64,000 bases of DNA, from the NCBI RefSeq assembly GCF_000024545.1, contig NC_013947.1:2418001-2482000 (forward strand), given 5' to 3'. The notes under the pieces were generated by a model. The model saw only the letters and a list, made by a program, of their open reading frames with translations. It searched no databases and was not told where the DNA came from. The position numbers and the translations under genes are program-made. This DNA comes from Stackebrandtia nassauensis DSM 44728. Lineage in GTDB: Bacteria > Actinomycetota > Actinomycetes > Mycobacteriales > Micromonosporaceae. Positions 51,322-59,910 of the stretch are shown piece after piece; position 1 is the stretch's first letter, and each line of letters begins with the position of its first letter.

Positions 51322-52205
51322 GGCCCCGCCTCGCTGCGCTCGGCGGACGCATTCGCGGCGCTACTGTGCTGTCTGGCTCGCTCGCTACGCTCGCTCGCTG
51401 GAGCCACCCCCAGCCGCTGCGACAGCCACGCGGTGAAGGCTTCCCGGTCCCGGGACACGGCGTCCCAGGCGAGGTAGTAGTCGTTGTCGCGCTCGTAGAA
51501 ACCGTGCGCGTAGGACGGATGCGCGCCGCCCGGACAGTGCGCGACCGCCGTGACCACCCAGGACGGCAGCACGGTCGCGCCGGGCCGGGGCCGCAGCTCG
51601 TCGACGACCTCCTCGACCGTCACCAGGGACCGCCGCGCCGCCAGCACCGCTTCCTTCTGCACGCCGGTGATTCCCCACAGCTGCACGTTGCCGTCGCGGT
51701 CGGCGCGCTGCGCGTGCACGACGGTGACGTCGGGACGCAGCGCCGGGACCGCCGCGAGCGTCTCGCCCGTGAACGGACAGTCGATGGGCTTGATGGTGCC
51801 GGTGTGCCGGGCCAGGTCGGTGCCGGCGTAGCCGCGCAGCACCGCGAACGGCAGCCCCGAGGCCCCGGCGACGTAGCGGTTGGCCATGCCCGCGTGGCTG
51901 TGCTCCTCGATGTCCACAGCCGACGGCCAGCCGTTCTCGACCGCGTCGCGGAACCGGTGCAGTGAACCGACTCCGGGGTTGCCGCCCCAGGAGAACACGA
52001 GTCGCCGCGCGCACCCGGCGCCGATCAGCTGGTCGTACACGACATCGGGGGTCATTCGCACCAGCGTGAGGTCGCGACGGCGCTGCCGGATGATCTCGTG
52101 GCCCGCCGCGAACGGGATCAGGTGGGTGAAGCCCTCCAACGCGACGGTGTCACCGTCGGCGATCAGTTCGGCGACGGCTTCGGTGAGCGGAAGCAGCGCG
52201 GTCAT
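51318..52205 (-). CDS. pcaI: 3-oxoadipate CoA-transferase subunit A
   Basis: 295 residues. CoA-transferase alpha-type chain with AVAELIADGDTVALEGFTHL and RLVFSWGGNPGVGSLHRF. First gene of the pca operon. The last 25 residues are a low-complexity tail with ERSERARQHSSA and AERSEAG, encoded by palindromic CTCGCT(A/G)CGCTCG units absent from the family's usual end. No thiolase (pcaF) gene follows in this window, so the final step must be encoded elsewhere. Confidence 0.92.
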   Translation of the reverse strand: MTALLPLTEAVAELIADGDTVALEGFTHLIPFAAGHEIIRQRRRDLTLVRMTPDVVYDQLIGAGCARRLVFSWGGNPGVGSLHRFRDAVENGWPSAVDIEEHSHAGMANRYVAGASGLPFAVLRGYAGTDLARHTGTIKPIDCPFTGETLAAVPALRPDVTVVHAQRADRDGNVQLWGITGVQKEAVLAARRSLVTVEEVVDELRPRPGATVLPSWVVTAVAHCPGGAHPSYAHGFYERDNDYYLAWDAVSRDREAFTAWLSQRLGVAPASERSERARQHSSAANASAERSEAGP

Positions 52206-52219
52206 GGGTTCCTTCTCGC

Positions 52220-52236
52220 GTTCGATACACGAACAT
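52220..52236 (-). promoter_or_regulatory. Putative IclR operator, pca side
   Basis: GTTCGATACACGAACAT, 15 bases upstream of pcaI. It matches 14 of 17 bases of the site at 52340 in the opposite orientation and contains its own GTTCG/CGAAC dyad. Confidence 0.5.
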
Positions 52237-52339
52237 CAATTCATATATCGGACGATACTTGCCCGATGTGGCTGCGGTCAACCGTTTCGAGGGCCTTGAC
52301 TCGTCCACCAGGCGCCCCATAGTATCGAAAAATAGACGC

Positions 52340-52356
52340 ATGTTTGTATAGCGAAC
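52340..52356 (+). promoter_or_regulatory. Putative IclR operator, aldehyde dehydrogenase side
   Basis: ATGTTTGTATAGCGAAC, 13 bases upstream of the aldehyde dehydrogenase gene; the inverted partner of the site at 52220. One regulator could so control both divergent operons. Confidence 0.5.
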
Positions 52357-52368
52357 AAGGCGAGTGAC

Positions 52369-53829
52369 ATGACCGAACAACGTGCGCTCATCATCGACAA
52401 CCAGCCCACGCCTGCGGCCTCCGGACGATCCACACCCGACACCAACCCCTACACCGGCGAGGTGTTCACCACCGTCGCCGCCGCGGCCGAGTCCGACGTG
52501 ACCGCCGCGGTCGACGCCGCCGAGCGCGCCGGTCGCGACTGGGCCGACACCTCGCCCTCACGACGGCGCGACATCCTGTGGCGCGCCGCCGACACCCTCG
52601 CATCCCGTGCCGAGCAGGCGATCGAGCTCATGGCGACCGAAACCGGTGCCACCGCCGGCTGGGCCGGCTTCAACGCCGAACTGGGTGCGGCGATGCTGCG
52701 GGAGGCGGCGGCCTCGGCGACTCGTCCCATCGGCGAGGTCCTGGCCACCGACGCCCCCGGAGTCATGTCGCTGTCGGTGCGCGAACCCGCCGGGGTGGTG
52801 GCCGCCTTCGCGCCCTGGAACGCCCCGCTCATCCTGGGCTGCCGCGCGATCGCCGCGCCACTGGCCGCCGGGAACACCGTGGTGCTCAAGGCGAGCGAGA
52901 AGGCCCCGGTGGCGAGCGGCCTGTTCATCGCCGAGGCACTCATCGACGCCGGACTGCCGCCGGGCGTCCTCAATGTCATCAGCAACGACCCCGCCGACGC
53001 CGCGGACGTGGCCGCGACCCTCGTCGGCGACCGCCGGGTGCGCCGCGTCAACTTCACCGGCTCCACGATGGCCGGACGCCGCATCGCCGCCCTGGCAGCC
53101 GAAAGCCTCACCCCGGCGGTGCTGGAGCTCGGCGGCAAGAACGCGCTGCTGGTGCTGGACGATGCCGACCTCGACTACGCCGCCAGGGCGGTGACCTTCT
53201 CGGCGTACTTCAACTCCGGTCAGATCTGCATGTCGGCCGATCGCGTGGTGGCACACCGCTCGATCGCCGCCGAACTCACCGAACGGATCGCGGCCCGCGC
53301 CGCGAACCTCAGCTGCGGCGACCCCGGCGATCCGGCCAACGCGCTGGGACCCCTCATCGACACCGACGCCGCCGCACGGGTCGCGTCTCTCGTGGACGGC
53401 GCGGTGCGACAGGGTGCGGCCCTGGCCGCCGGGGGCGGCACCCCCGACGGCGCCTGCTATCCGGCGACCGTCGTCACCGGCGTCACCGAGGACATGCCGC
53501 TGCACAACGAGGAGATCTTCGGTCCGGTGTGCACGGTGCTGCCGGTCGACTCCGACGCCGAGGCCGTCGCGCTGGCCAACGCCAGCCCGTACGGGCTCAC
53601 CGCCGGAGTGCTCACCGAGAACCTGTCCCGGGGCTGGGAAGTGGCGCGCGGCCTGCGCACCGGCATCGTGCACGTCAACGACCAGTCCATCGACGACGAA
53701 CCCCAGGCGCCGTTCGGCGGCGTGAAGGACTCCGGCCACGGCCGCTTCGGCGGCAGACACGGCATCGAGGCGTTCAGTGAGACGCGCTGGATCACCCTGC
53801 GGGGCCGCCACAAACAATTCCCCATCTAA
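52369..53829 (+). CDS. Aromatic-type aldehyde dehydrogenase (vanillin/benzaldehyde dehydrogenase-like)
   Basis: 486 residues. NAD-binding and active-site motifs: FAPWNAPLILGCRAIAAPLA, FTGSTMAGRRIA, catalytic Glu in LELGGKNALLVL, and catalytic Cys in NSGQICMSADRV. The sequence fits the vanillin/salicylaldehyde dehydrogenase branch. In this context it would oxidise aldehydes such as 4-hydroxybenzaldehyde or vanillin to acids that feed pobA/pca. First gene of the plus-strand catabolic run. Confidence 0.87.
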   Translation: MTEQRALIIDNQPTPAASGRSTPDTNPYTGEVFTTVAAAAESDVTAAVDAAERAGRDWADTSPSRRRDILWRAADTLASRAEQAIELMATETGATAGWAGFNAELGAAMLREAAASATRPIGEVLATDAPGVMSLSVREPAGVVAAFAPWNAPLILGCRAIAAPLAAGNTVVLKASEKAPVASGLFIAEALIDAGLPPGVLNVISNDPADAADVAATLVGDRRVRRVNFTGSTMAGRRIAALAAESLTPAVLELGGKNALLVLDDADLDYAARAVTFSAYFNSGQICMSADRVVAHRSIAAELTERIAARAANLSCGDPGDPANALGPLIDTDAAARVASLVDGAVRQGAALAAGGGTPDGACYPATVVTGVTEDMPLHNEEIFGPVCTVLPVDSDAEAVALANASPYGLTAGVLTENLSRGWEVARGLRTGIVHVNDQSIDDEPQAPFGGVKDSGHGRFGGRHGIEAFSETRWITLRGRHKQFPI

Positions 53830-53837
53830 GGAACGAC

Positions 53838-54782
53838 ATGCGAAACCAGCTCGCCCCACTGGCCATCCTGTTGGCACTGGGAACAACGGCATGCTCTCCC
53901 TCGGAATCGGCCGACGACGGCGGCGAGAACGTCACCGTCGGCGTCATACCCATTGTGGACGTCGCGCCGATCTACCTCGGTGAGAAGCAGGGCTTCTTCG
54001 CCGACCGCGACATCGACCTGAAACTGGAAGCCGGTCAGGGCGGCGCGGCGATCGTGCCCGGCGTTTCCTCTGGCGACTTCCAGTTCGGGTTCAGCAACCT
54101 CACCTCGCTCATGTCGGCGCAGACCGAGGGCCTGAAGGTCCAGGCCGTGGCCCCGGGCGTCGCCTCCACCGGCAAGGCCGGGGACGACTTCGGCGCCGTC
54201 GTGGTCCCCAAGGGAAGCTCCATCAAGTCCGCCAAGGACCTGCCGGGCCATACCGTCGCGGTCAACACCCTCAACAACATCGGCGACACCACCATCCGCG
54301 AGTCCATCCGCGTCGACGGCGGTAAACCAGACGATGTGGAGTTCACCGAGTTCGGGTTCCCCGACATGCCCGCCCAACTCGACGACGGCAACGTCGACGC
54401 CGCCTGGGTGGTGGAGCCGTTCCTGTCTATCGCCAAGGAATCCGGTGCCCGGCCGATCGCGTGGAACTATGTGGACATCGCCGACGACCTCACCGTCGCG
54501 GCCTACTTCACCACCACCGAGTTCGTCGACAAGGACCCGGACCTGGTGAAACGGTTCACCGCCGCGATGACCGAATCGCTGGAGTACGCGGCGAAGCACC
54601 CCGACGAGGTCCGCGACATCTTGAGCGAATACGCCGACATCGACGCCGCGATCGCCGAGAAGATCACGCTGCCCGCCTGGCCGTCGGCCATCAACGAGAA
54701 ATCCACCGCGAGACTCGCCGAACTCGGCGTCTCCGACGGCGTCCTGAAATCCGAACCCGACCTGAAGTCGCTGCTGCCGTGA
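53838..54782 (+). CDS. NMT1/SsuA-type ABC substrate-binding lipoprotein
   Basis: 314 residues. Lipoprotein signal with TTAC/SPSE lipobox, then the SsuA/THI5-like fold: VGVIPIVDVAPIYLGEKQGF, FGFSNLTSLMSAQTEG, and PAQLDDGNVDAAWVVEPF. This family binds taurine, sulfonates, aromatic acids or pyrimidine precursors; here an aromatic carboxylate is the likely ligand by context. Nine bases after the aldehyde dehydrogenase, coupled by GTGA to the first permease. Confidence 0.88.
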   Translation: MRNQLAPLAILLALGTTACSPSESADDGGENVTVGVIPIVDVAPIYLGEKQGFFADRDIDLKLEAGQGGAAIVPGVSSGDFQFGFSNLTSLMSAQTEGLKVQAVAPGVASTGKAGDDFGAVVVPKGSSIKSAKDLPGHTVAVNTLNNIGDTTIRESIRVDGGKPDDVEFTEFGFPDMPAQLDDGNVDAAWVVEPFLSIAKESGARPIAWNYVDIADDLTVAAYFTTTEFVDKDPDLVKRFTAAMTESLEYAAKHPDEVRDILSEYADIDAAIAEKITLPAWPSAINEKSTARLAELGVSDGVLKSEPDLKSLLP

Positions 54783-55564
54783 GGATCCCGCTCCCCGGCG
54801 CCCGGCTGGGCTACGGCCTGGCCGGGGTCGCGGCGGCCGTCGGACTGGCCGAGCTCCTGCCCCGGCTGGGCGTCGTCGACCCCCGCCACCTGCCGCCCGT
54901 CTCCCGGATCGCCGCAGCCCTCGGCACCGAACTGGGCCAGTCCGGGTTCTGGCTCGCCGTCGCCGACACGCTGGCCGCCTGGGCCCAGGGGCTGCTGATC
55001 GCGGTCGTGGCCGGGGTGGTCTGCGGCGTCGTCATCGCATCGGTGCCGGGCCTGCGCGCCGCCACCGCCTCCACCATCGAGTTCCTGCGTCCCATACCGT
55101 CGGTGGCTCTCATCCCGCTGGCGATCCTGCTGCTGGGCACCGGCATCGAGTCCACATTGCTGCTGGTGGTGTACGCGTCGTTCTGGCAGGTCCTCATCCA
55201 GGTGATCGCCGGAATCAACGACATCGACTCGGTGGCCGCCGACACCGCGCGCTCGTTCCGGCTGTCGGCCGCGCGCCGCGTGTGGCACCTGGCGCTGCCC
55301 AGCGCACTGCCGTACATCCTGACCGGCGTGCGGCTGGCGGCCTCGGTCGCGCTGGTACTGGCCGTGACTGCCGAACTCGTGATCGGCGCTCCCGGGCTCG
55401 GCCACGAGATCTCGGTCGCCAAGACCTCGGCCGCGGTGCCGAGGATGTACGCGCTCATCGCCGTGACCGGAATCCTCGGCGTCGCGGTGAATCTGGCCGC
55501 GCGCGGCGCCGAACGCCGACTGCTGCGCTGGCATCCCTCGATCCGGCAGGAGGTGCCCGCGTGA
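54779..55564 (+). CDS. ABC permease (SsuC/TauC type), first
   Basis: 261 residues, six helices; an IEFLRPIPSVALIPLAILLL segment (typical SsuC FR-PP-A-P-) and the EAA-like loop DTARSFRLSAARRVW. The GTG start overlaps the binding-protein stop. A long in-frame stretch before it is within the binding-protein gene. Forms, with the next permease, a likely heterodimeric channel. Confidence 0.88.
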   Translation: MRIPLPGARLGYGLAGVAAAVGLAELLPRLGVVDPRHLPPVSRIAAALGTELGQSGFWLAVADTLAAWAQGLLIAVVAGVVCGVVIASVPGLRAATASTIEFLRPIPSVALIPLAILLLGTGIESTLLLVVYASFWQVLIQVIAGINDIDSVAADTARSFRLSAARRVWHLALPSALPYILTGVRLAASVALVLAVTAELVIGAPGLGHEISVAKTSAAVPRMYALIAVTGILGVAVNLAARGAERRLLRWHPSIRQEVPA

Positions 55565-56391
55565 CCACCCAAACCAAGCCACCGGGGCGCCTGACCGTCG
55601 CGTGGCGTCCGATCCGGACACTCCTGTGGCGGCTGCTGCTGTGGTTCGGGCTTCCGGTGGCGCTGCTGACGATCTGGTGGCTTGCCTCGGACGGCAGCCG
55701 CGACTTCTACTGGCCGTCGCTTCGCGACATCCTGCACACCTTCACTCAACTGTGGACGCTCGACCGGTGGCGCGCCGACATCCTGCCCAGCCTCGCCCGG
55801 TTGGCCGCCGGATACGCGGCCGCGTCGGCACTGGGAATCGCACTCGGCGTCCTGATCGGACTCAACTGGCGGATCCGCGCGCTGTGCGAACCGGTGCTGG
55901 AGTTCTTCCGCGCCGTACCGCCGCCGGTTCTGGTGCCCGTCATCATGCTGTTCACCGGCGTCGGCGACACCATGAAGGCCGTCGTCATCGTGTCGGGCTG
56001 CGTGTGGCCGATCCTGCTCAACACCGTCACCGGCGTACGCGGCATCGACCCGGTACAGCGCGACACCTGCGCGGTGTTCGCGCTGCGGCCACTGACCCGG
56101 CTGCGACGCCTTGTGCTGCCCGCTGCGGCACCCCACATCGCCACCGGAATGCGGCAGGCACTGTCGATCGGGATCATCCTGATGGTGGTCTCGGAGATGT
56201 TCGCCGCCCACTCCGGACTCGGCTTCGCCATCGTCCAGTTCCAGCGCGGCTTCCAGATCCCCGAGATGTGGAGCGGCATCATCCTGCTGGGCCTGATCGG
56301 CGTGACGCTGTCACTGTTGTTCACCGTCGTCGAACGCCGGGTACTCGCGTGGTACCACGGCATGCGCCGCACCGAAGGGACCCGCACATGA
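55561..56391 (+). CDS. ABC permease (SsuC/TauC type), second
   Basis: 276 residues, related to but clearly distinct from the previous permease: VLEFFRAVPPPVLVPVIMLF and RDTCAVFALRPLTRLRRLV. The GTG start at 55561 overlaps the previous stop, and its end overlaps the ATPase start. SsuC/TauC importers usually have a single permease; two different copies in one operon are less common. Confidence 0.88.
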   Translation: MTTQTKPPGRLTVAWRPIRTLLWRLLLWFGLPVALLTIWWLASDGSRDFYWPSLRDILHTFTQLWTLDRWRADILPSLARLAAGYAAASALGIALGVLIGLNWRIRALCEPVLEFFRAVPPPVLVPVIMLFTGVGDTMKAVVIVSGCVWPILLNTVTGVRGIDPVQRDTCAVFALRPLTRLRRLVLPAAAPHIATGMRQALSIGIILMVVSEMFAAHSGLGFAIVQFQRGFQIPEMWSGIILLGLIGVTLSLLFTVVERRVLAWYHGMRRTEGTRT

Positions 56392-57170
56392 GCCAGACCG
56401 CCGCCAGCCTGTCGGTGCGGGACCTCGGCAAGACCTACACCACCGGCACCCGATCGGTGCGGGCCATCGACAACCTGAACTTCGACGTCGCCGCCGGGGA
56501 GCTGGTGTGCGTCGTCGGACCGTCGGGCTGCGGCAAGACCACCCTGCTGCGCACCATCGCCGGACTGCTGCGCCCCACCACCGGCGAACTGACGGTGGAC
56601 GGACGCGGCGTCACCGGAACCCCGCCGGGAACCGCCGTCGTCTTCCAGGAGTACGGCCGCAGCCTGTTCCCGTGGCTGCGGGTCGGCGACAACGTCGCAC
56701 TCCCGTTGCGCGACAACAGTGTCGGCGGCGCCGAACGACGGACCCGGGTCCGCGAGGCACTGGAACAGGTGGGCCTGGCCGACGCCGAACGCTCCTACCC
56801 CTGGCAGCTGTCCGGCGGCATGCAGCAGCGGGTCGCCATCGCCCGGGCACTGGCCTACCGTCCCCGGCTGCTGCTCATGGACGAACCCTTCGCCGCCGTC
56901 GACGCCCAGACCCGCGCCGACCTGGAGGACCTCGTCTACCGGCTGTGGCGCGACCTGGGAGTCACCGTCGTGTTCATCACCCACGACATCGACGAAGCGG
57001 TATACCTGGGGCAGCGCGTACTGGTGCTGTCGGCCCCGCCGTCCCGGATCCGGGAGGAGATCACCGTGGACCTCCCCGTCGAGCGCGACCAGCTCACCAC
57101 CCGCGCCGACCCCCGCTTCCTCGCGTTGCGAACCCAGATCCACCAGCACATCCGCGAATCCGGAAGGTGA
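56388..57170 (+). CDS. ABC transporter ATPase (SsuB/TauB type)
   Basis: 260 residues. Walker A GPSGCGKTT, signature LSGGMQQRVAIARAL, Walker B LLLMDEPFAAVD, H-loop ITHDIDEAV. Powers the import of the compound bound by the lipoprotein at 53838. Coupled by ATGA; pobA starts 4 bases after its stop, which makes an aromatic substrate such as 4-hydroxybenzoate plausible. Confidence 0.93.
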   Translation: MSQTAASLSVRDLGKTYTTGTRSVRAIDNLNFDVAAGELVCVVGPSGCGKTTLLRTIAGLLRPTTGELTVDGRGVTGTPPGTAVVFQEYGRSLFPWLRVGDNVALPLRDNSVGGAERRTRVREALEQVGLADAERSYPWQLSGGMQQRVAIARALAYRPRLLLMDEPFAAVDAQTRADLEDLVYRLWRDLGVTVVFITHDIDEAVYLGQRVLVLSAPPSRIREEITVDLPVERDQLTTRADPRFLALRTQIHQHIRESGR

Positions 57171-57173
57171 CAC

Positions 57174-58341
57174 ATGCGAACCCAGGTCGCGATCGTCGGC
57201 GCGGGACCCGCCGGACTGCTGCTGGCGCGGCTGCTGGGCCTGGCGGGAATCGCTTGCGTCGTACTGGAACTGCGCAGCCGTGAACACTGCGAGTCCCGGG
57301 TGCGGGCCGGAGTCCTGGAACAGGGCACCGTGGACACCCTGGACGCCGTCGGCGTCTCGCACCGACTGCACGCCGAAGGCCAACGGCACGAGGGTATCGA
57401 ACTGCGGTTCGGCGGCCAGCGGCACCGGATCGCCTTCGAGAAACTGGTTCCCGGACGCGCCATCACCGTCTACGGGCAGCAGGAGGTCGTCAAGGACCTC
57501 ATCGCCGCCGTGCTCGACCAGGGAACCGAGATCCACTTCGACGTCACGGACGTCGAACCGCACGACCTCGACACCGACCACCCCTACCTCACCTTCGGCG
57601 GCCAGCGGCTCGACTGCGACGTCATCGCCGGATGCGACGGCTTCCACGGCGTGTGCCGTCCGTCGATTCCGGACGGACACCTGACGGTTTTCGAGCGGGA
57701 GTACCCGTTCGCGTGGCTGGGAGTGCTCGCGTCGGTCGCGCCGTCCACCCGCGAACTCATCTACGCCCAGCACGACAGCGGCTTCGCGCTGCACAGCATG
57801 CGCACCCCCTCGATCAGCCGCTTCTACCTACAGGTGCCGCGCGACACCGACATGGCGCAGTGGCCGACGCGACGCGTCTGGACCGAACTGGCCCACCGTC
57901 TGGAGACCGTGCCGGGCTTCCGGTTGCGGGAGGGGCCGATCATCTCCACCGACCTGACGCCGATGCGGTCCTTCGTCGCCGAACCGCTGCGGTACGGGCG
58001 GCTGTTCCTGGCCGGGGACGCCGCGCACATCGTCCCGCCCACGGGAGCCAAGGGCCTCAACCTGGCCGTCGCGGACGTGCGGGTGCTGGCCGACGCGATC
58101 GCCGACTGGTACGGCACCGGCGACGAGACCCGCCTGGACGACTACTCGGCGCGCTGCCTGCGCCGGGTCTGGCGGGCCCAGCACTTCTCGTGGTGGCTGA
58201 CAACCCTGCTGCACACCTTCGACACCGACGACGCCTACGCCCGGCGGCTACAACAGTCGCATCTGGACTACGTCGTGTCGTCGACCGCTGCGGCCACCAC
58301 ACTGGCCGAGAACTACGTCGGCTTCCCGCTGGAGGTCTTAG
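57174..58341 (+). CDS. pobA: 4-hydroxybenzoate 3-monooxygenase with displaced stop codon
   Basis: Core of 388 residues, the length of known PobA proteins. FAD motif IVGAGPAGLLLARLLGLAG, RAGVLEQGTVDTL, the DG motif CDGFHGVCR, and GDAAHIVPPTGAKGLNLAV. It ends NYVGFPLE, where PobA proteins normally stop. In this sequence the next bases, GTCTTAG, read V-L-A and the frame stays open to 59855 over the opposite-strand ligase. A TAG lies one base out of frame at 58339; one extra T at 58338-58339 would explain this. The end given is that TAG. The protein hydroxylates 4-hydroxybenzoate to protocatechuate with NAD(P)H and O2, feeding the pca operon. Confidence 0.87.
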
Positions 58342-59867
58342 CTGAACCGGTCCCGCAGTACCCGCTTGAGCACCTTCATGCTGGGGCCCAACGGAAGTTC
58401 CTTCACGAACTCCACCCGGCGCGGATACTTGTGCGCCCCCATGCGCTCCCGCCCGAACTCCAGCACCTCCTCGGCGGTGGGCACCTGGTCCTCGTCGGCC
58501 ACCACCACGGCGCAGACCTCCTCGCCGCACTCCTCGTCCGGCAGCCCGATGACCGCCACCTCGGCGACGCCCGGGTGCCGCAGCAGCACCTCCTCGACCT
58601 CGCTGGGGTACACGTTGAATCCATTGCGGATGATCATGTCCTTGACCCGGTCGACGATGGTCACGAAGCCCTCGTCGTCCTTCGTGCCGAGGTCCCCGGT
58701 GCGGAACCAGTCGTCCACCAGCGCCTTGGCCGACTCGGCGGGCCGGTCGAGATAGCCGTTGAACACGTTGTGTCCCCGCACGACGATCTCACCCAGTTCA
58801 CCGGTGGGCAGCAGCTCGATGCCCTCGCTCTCGGCGCGGGCGATCTCCACGTCCACGCCCCACAGTGGATGGCCGACGGTGCCGACCCGGGTGCCGTAGG
58901 CGGGCTGGTTGACCGTCGCCACCGGCGAGGTCTCGCTCAGCCCGTACCCCTCGTAGATCGACGCGTCGAAGGTCGTGTTGAACTCCTCCAGCACCGGGCC
59001 GGGAAGGCTGGCGCCGCCGCTGAGGCACAGCCGCAGCCGAGGCAGCGCACTCGCGTGGGCGGCGGCCTGGGTGAGCGCCCGGTACATCGTGGGCACCCCG
59101 TGGAAGACGGTGACGTTCTCGGCCACCATCAGCTCGATCGCCGCGGCCGGGTCGAAGCGCGGCATCAGCACCAGGGTGCCGCCCAACCGGAACAGCGTGT
59201 TCATGCTGACCGACTGTCCGAAGGTGTGGAACAGCGGCAGCGCCCCCAGCGCGATGTCGTCGCGGCGGTAGTCGTGGGTGTCGAAGGCGCAGATGGTGGC
59301 GTTCATGATCAGGTTGAGATGCGACAGCACCGCGCCCTTGGACTGCCCGGAGGTGCCGGAGGTGTAGAACACCACGGCGGGGTCGCCGGGCGCGCGGGTC
59401 ACGAAGGTCGGCAACGGCGAACCGGCCTCGGCCACGTCCTCCAGGTGCGCGTCGGCGCCGAGGTCCGGCGCTTGTGGACCGACCGTGACCATGCGCACGC
59501 CCGCCGCCCGGGCGGCCTGGCCCCCGACCTCGGCACAGGCGCTGTGGCACAACAGCAACCGGGCGCCGCTGTCGCGCAGCACGTACTCAGTCTCCTCCGC
59601 CCGCAGCAGCAGGTGCACCGGCACCACCACGGCACCGGCGGCCAGGATCGCGTAGTAGGCGCGGGGGAACTCGACGGTGTTGGGGCACATGAGGGCCACC
59701 CGGTCGCCGGGCCGCACCCCCAGCCGCTCCAGGGCGGCGGCCTGCGCCAGGGCCTCGGCCCACAGCCGCGAGTAGGTGATGCGCTTGTCGCCCTCGATGA
59801 GTCCGATGTGGTCGCCGCAGCGGCGGGCCGAACCGGCCAGGACGCTGGCCAGTGACAGTGTCGACAT
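58338..59867 (-). CDS. AMP-forming acyl-CoA synthetase (ANL superfamily)
   Basis: 509 residues. Motifs: YTSGTSGQSKG, YEGYGLSETSPVATV, DWFRTGDLGTKDD, and a C-terminal lid with PSMKVLKRVLR (the catalytic Lys region). Activates a fatty or aromatic acid to its CoA thioester. Convergent with pobA, sharing the stop region, and 43 bases downstream of an acyl-CoA dehydrogenase on the same strand, with which it probably forms one transcript. The exact acid is unknown; neighbours allow a phenylpropanoid or medium-chain acid. Confidence 0.87.
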   Translation of the reverse strand: MSTLSLASVLAGSARRCGDHIGLIEGDKRITYSRLWAEALAQAAALERLGVRPGDRVALMCPNTVEFPRAYYAILAAGAVVVPVHLLLRAEETEYVLRDSGARLLLCHSACAEVGGQAARAAGVRMVTVGPQAPDLGADAHLEDVAEAGSPLPTFVTRAPGDPAVVFYTSGTSGQSKGAVLSHLNLIMNATICAFDTHDYRRDDIALGALPLFHTFGQSVSMNTLFRLGGTLVLMPRFDPAAAIELMVAENVTVFHGVPTMYRALTQAAAHASALPRLRLCLSGGASLPGPVLEEFNTTFDASIYEGYGLSETSPVATVNQPAYGTRVGTVGHPLWGVDVEIARAESEGIELLPTGELGEIVVRGHNVFNGYLDRPAESAKALVDDWFRTGDLGTKDDEGFVTIVDRVKDMIIRNGFNVYPSEVEEVLLRHPGVAEVAVIGLPDEECGEEVCAVVVADEDQVPTAEEVLEFGRERMGAHKYPRRVEFVKELPLGPSMKVLKRVLRDRFS

Positions 59868-59910
59868 GGTGGTGGTTCCTTTCGTCAGCCGAAGCGCCCT
59901 CGCCCGGGGG

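Noticed and set aside
58342-59855. The open frame continuing pobA to an 893-residue protein
   Set aside because: It is the codon-aligned antisense of the CoA ligase gene; the composition (many HH, QQ, GRG runs) is that of a shadow frame and no PobA has such a tail.
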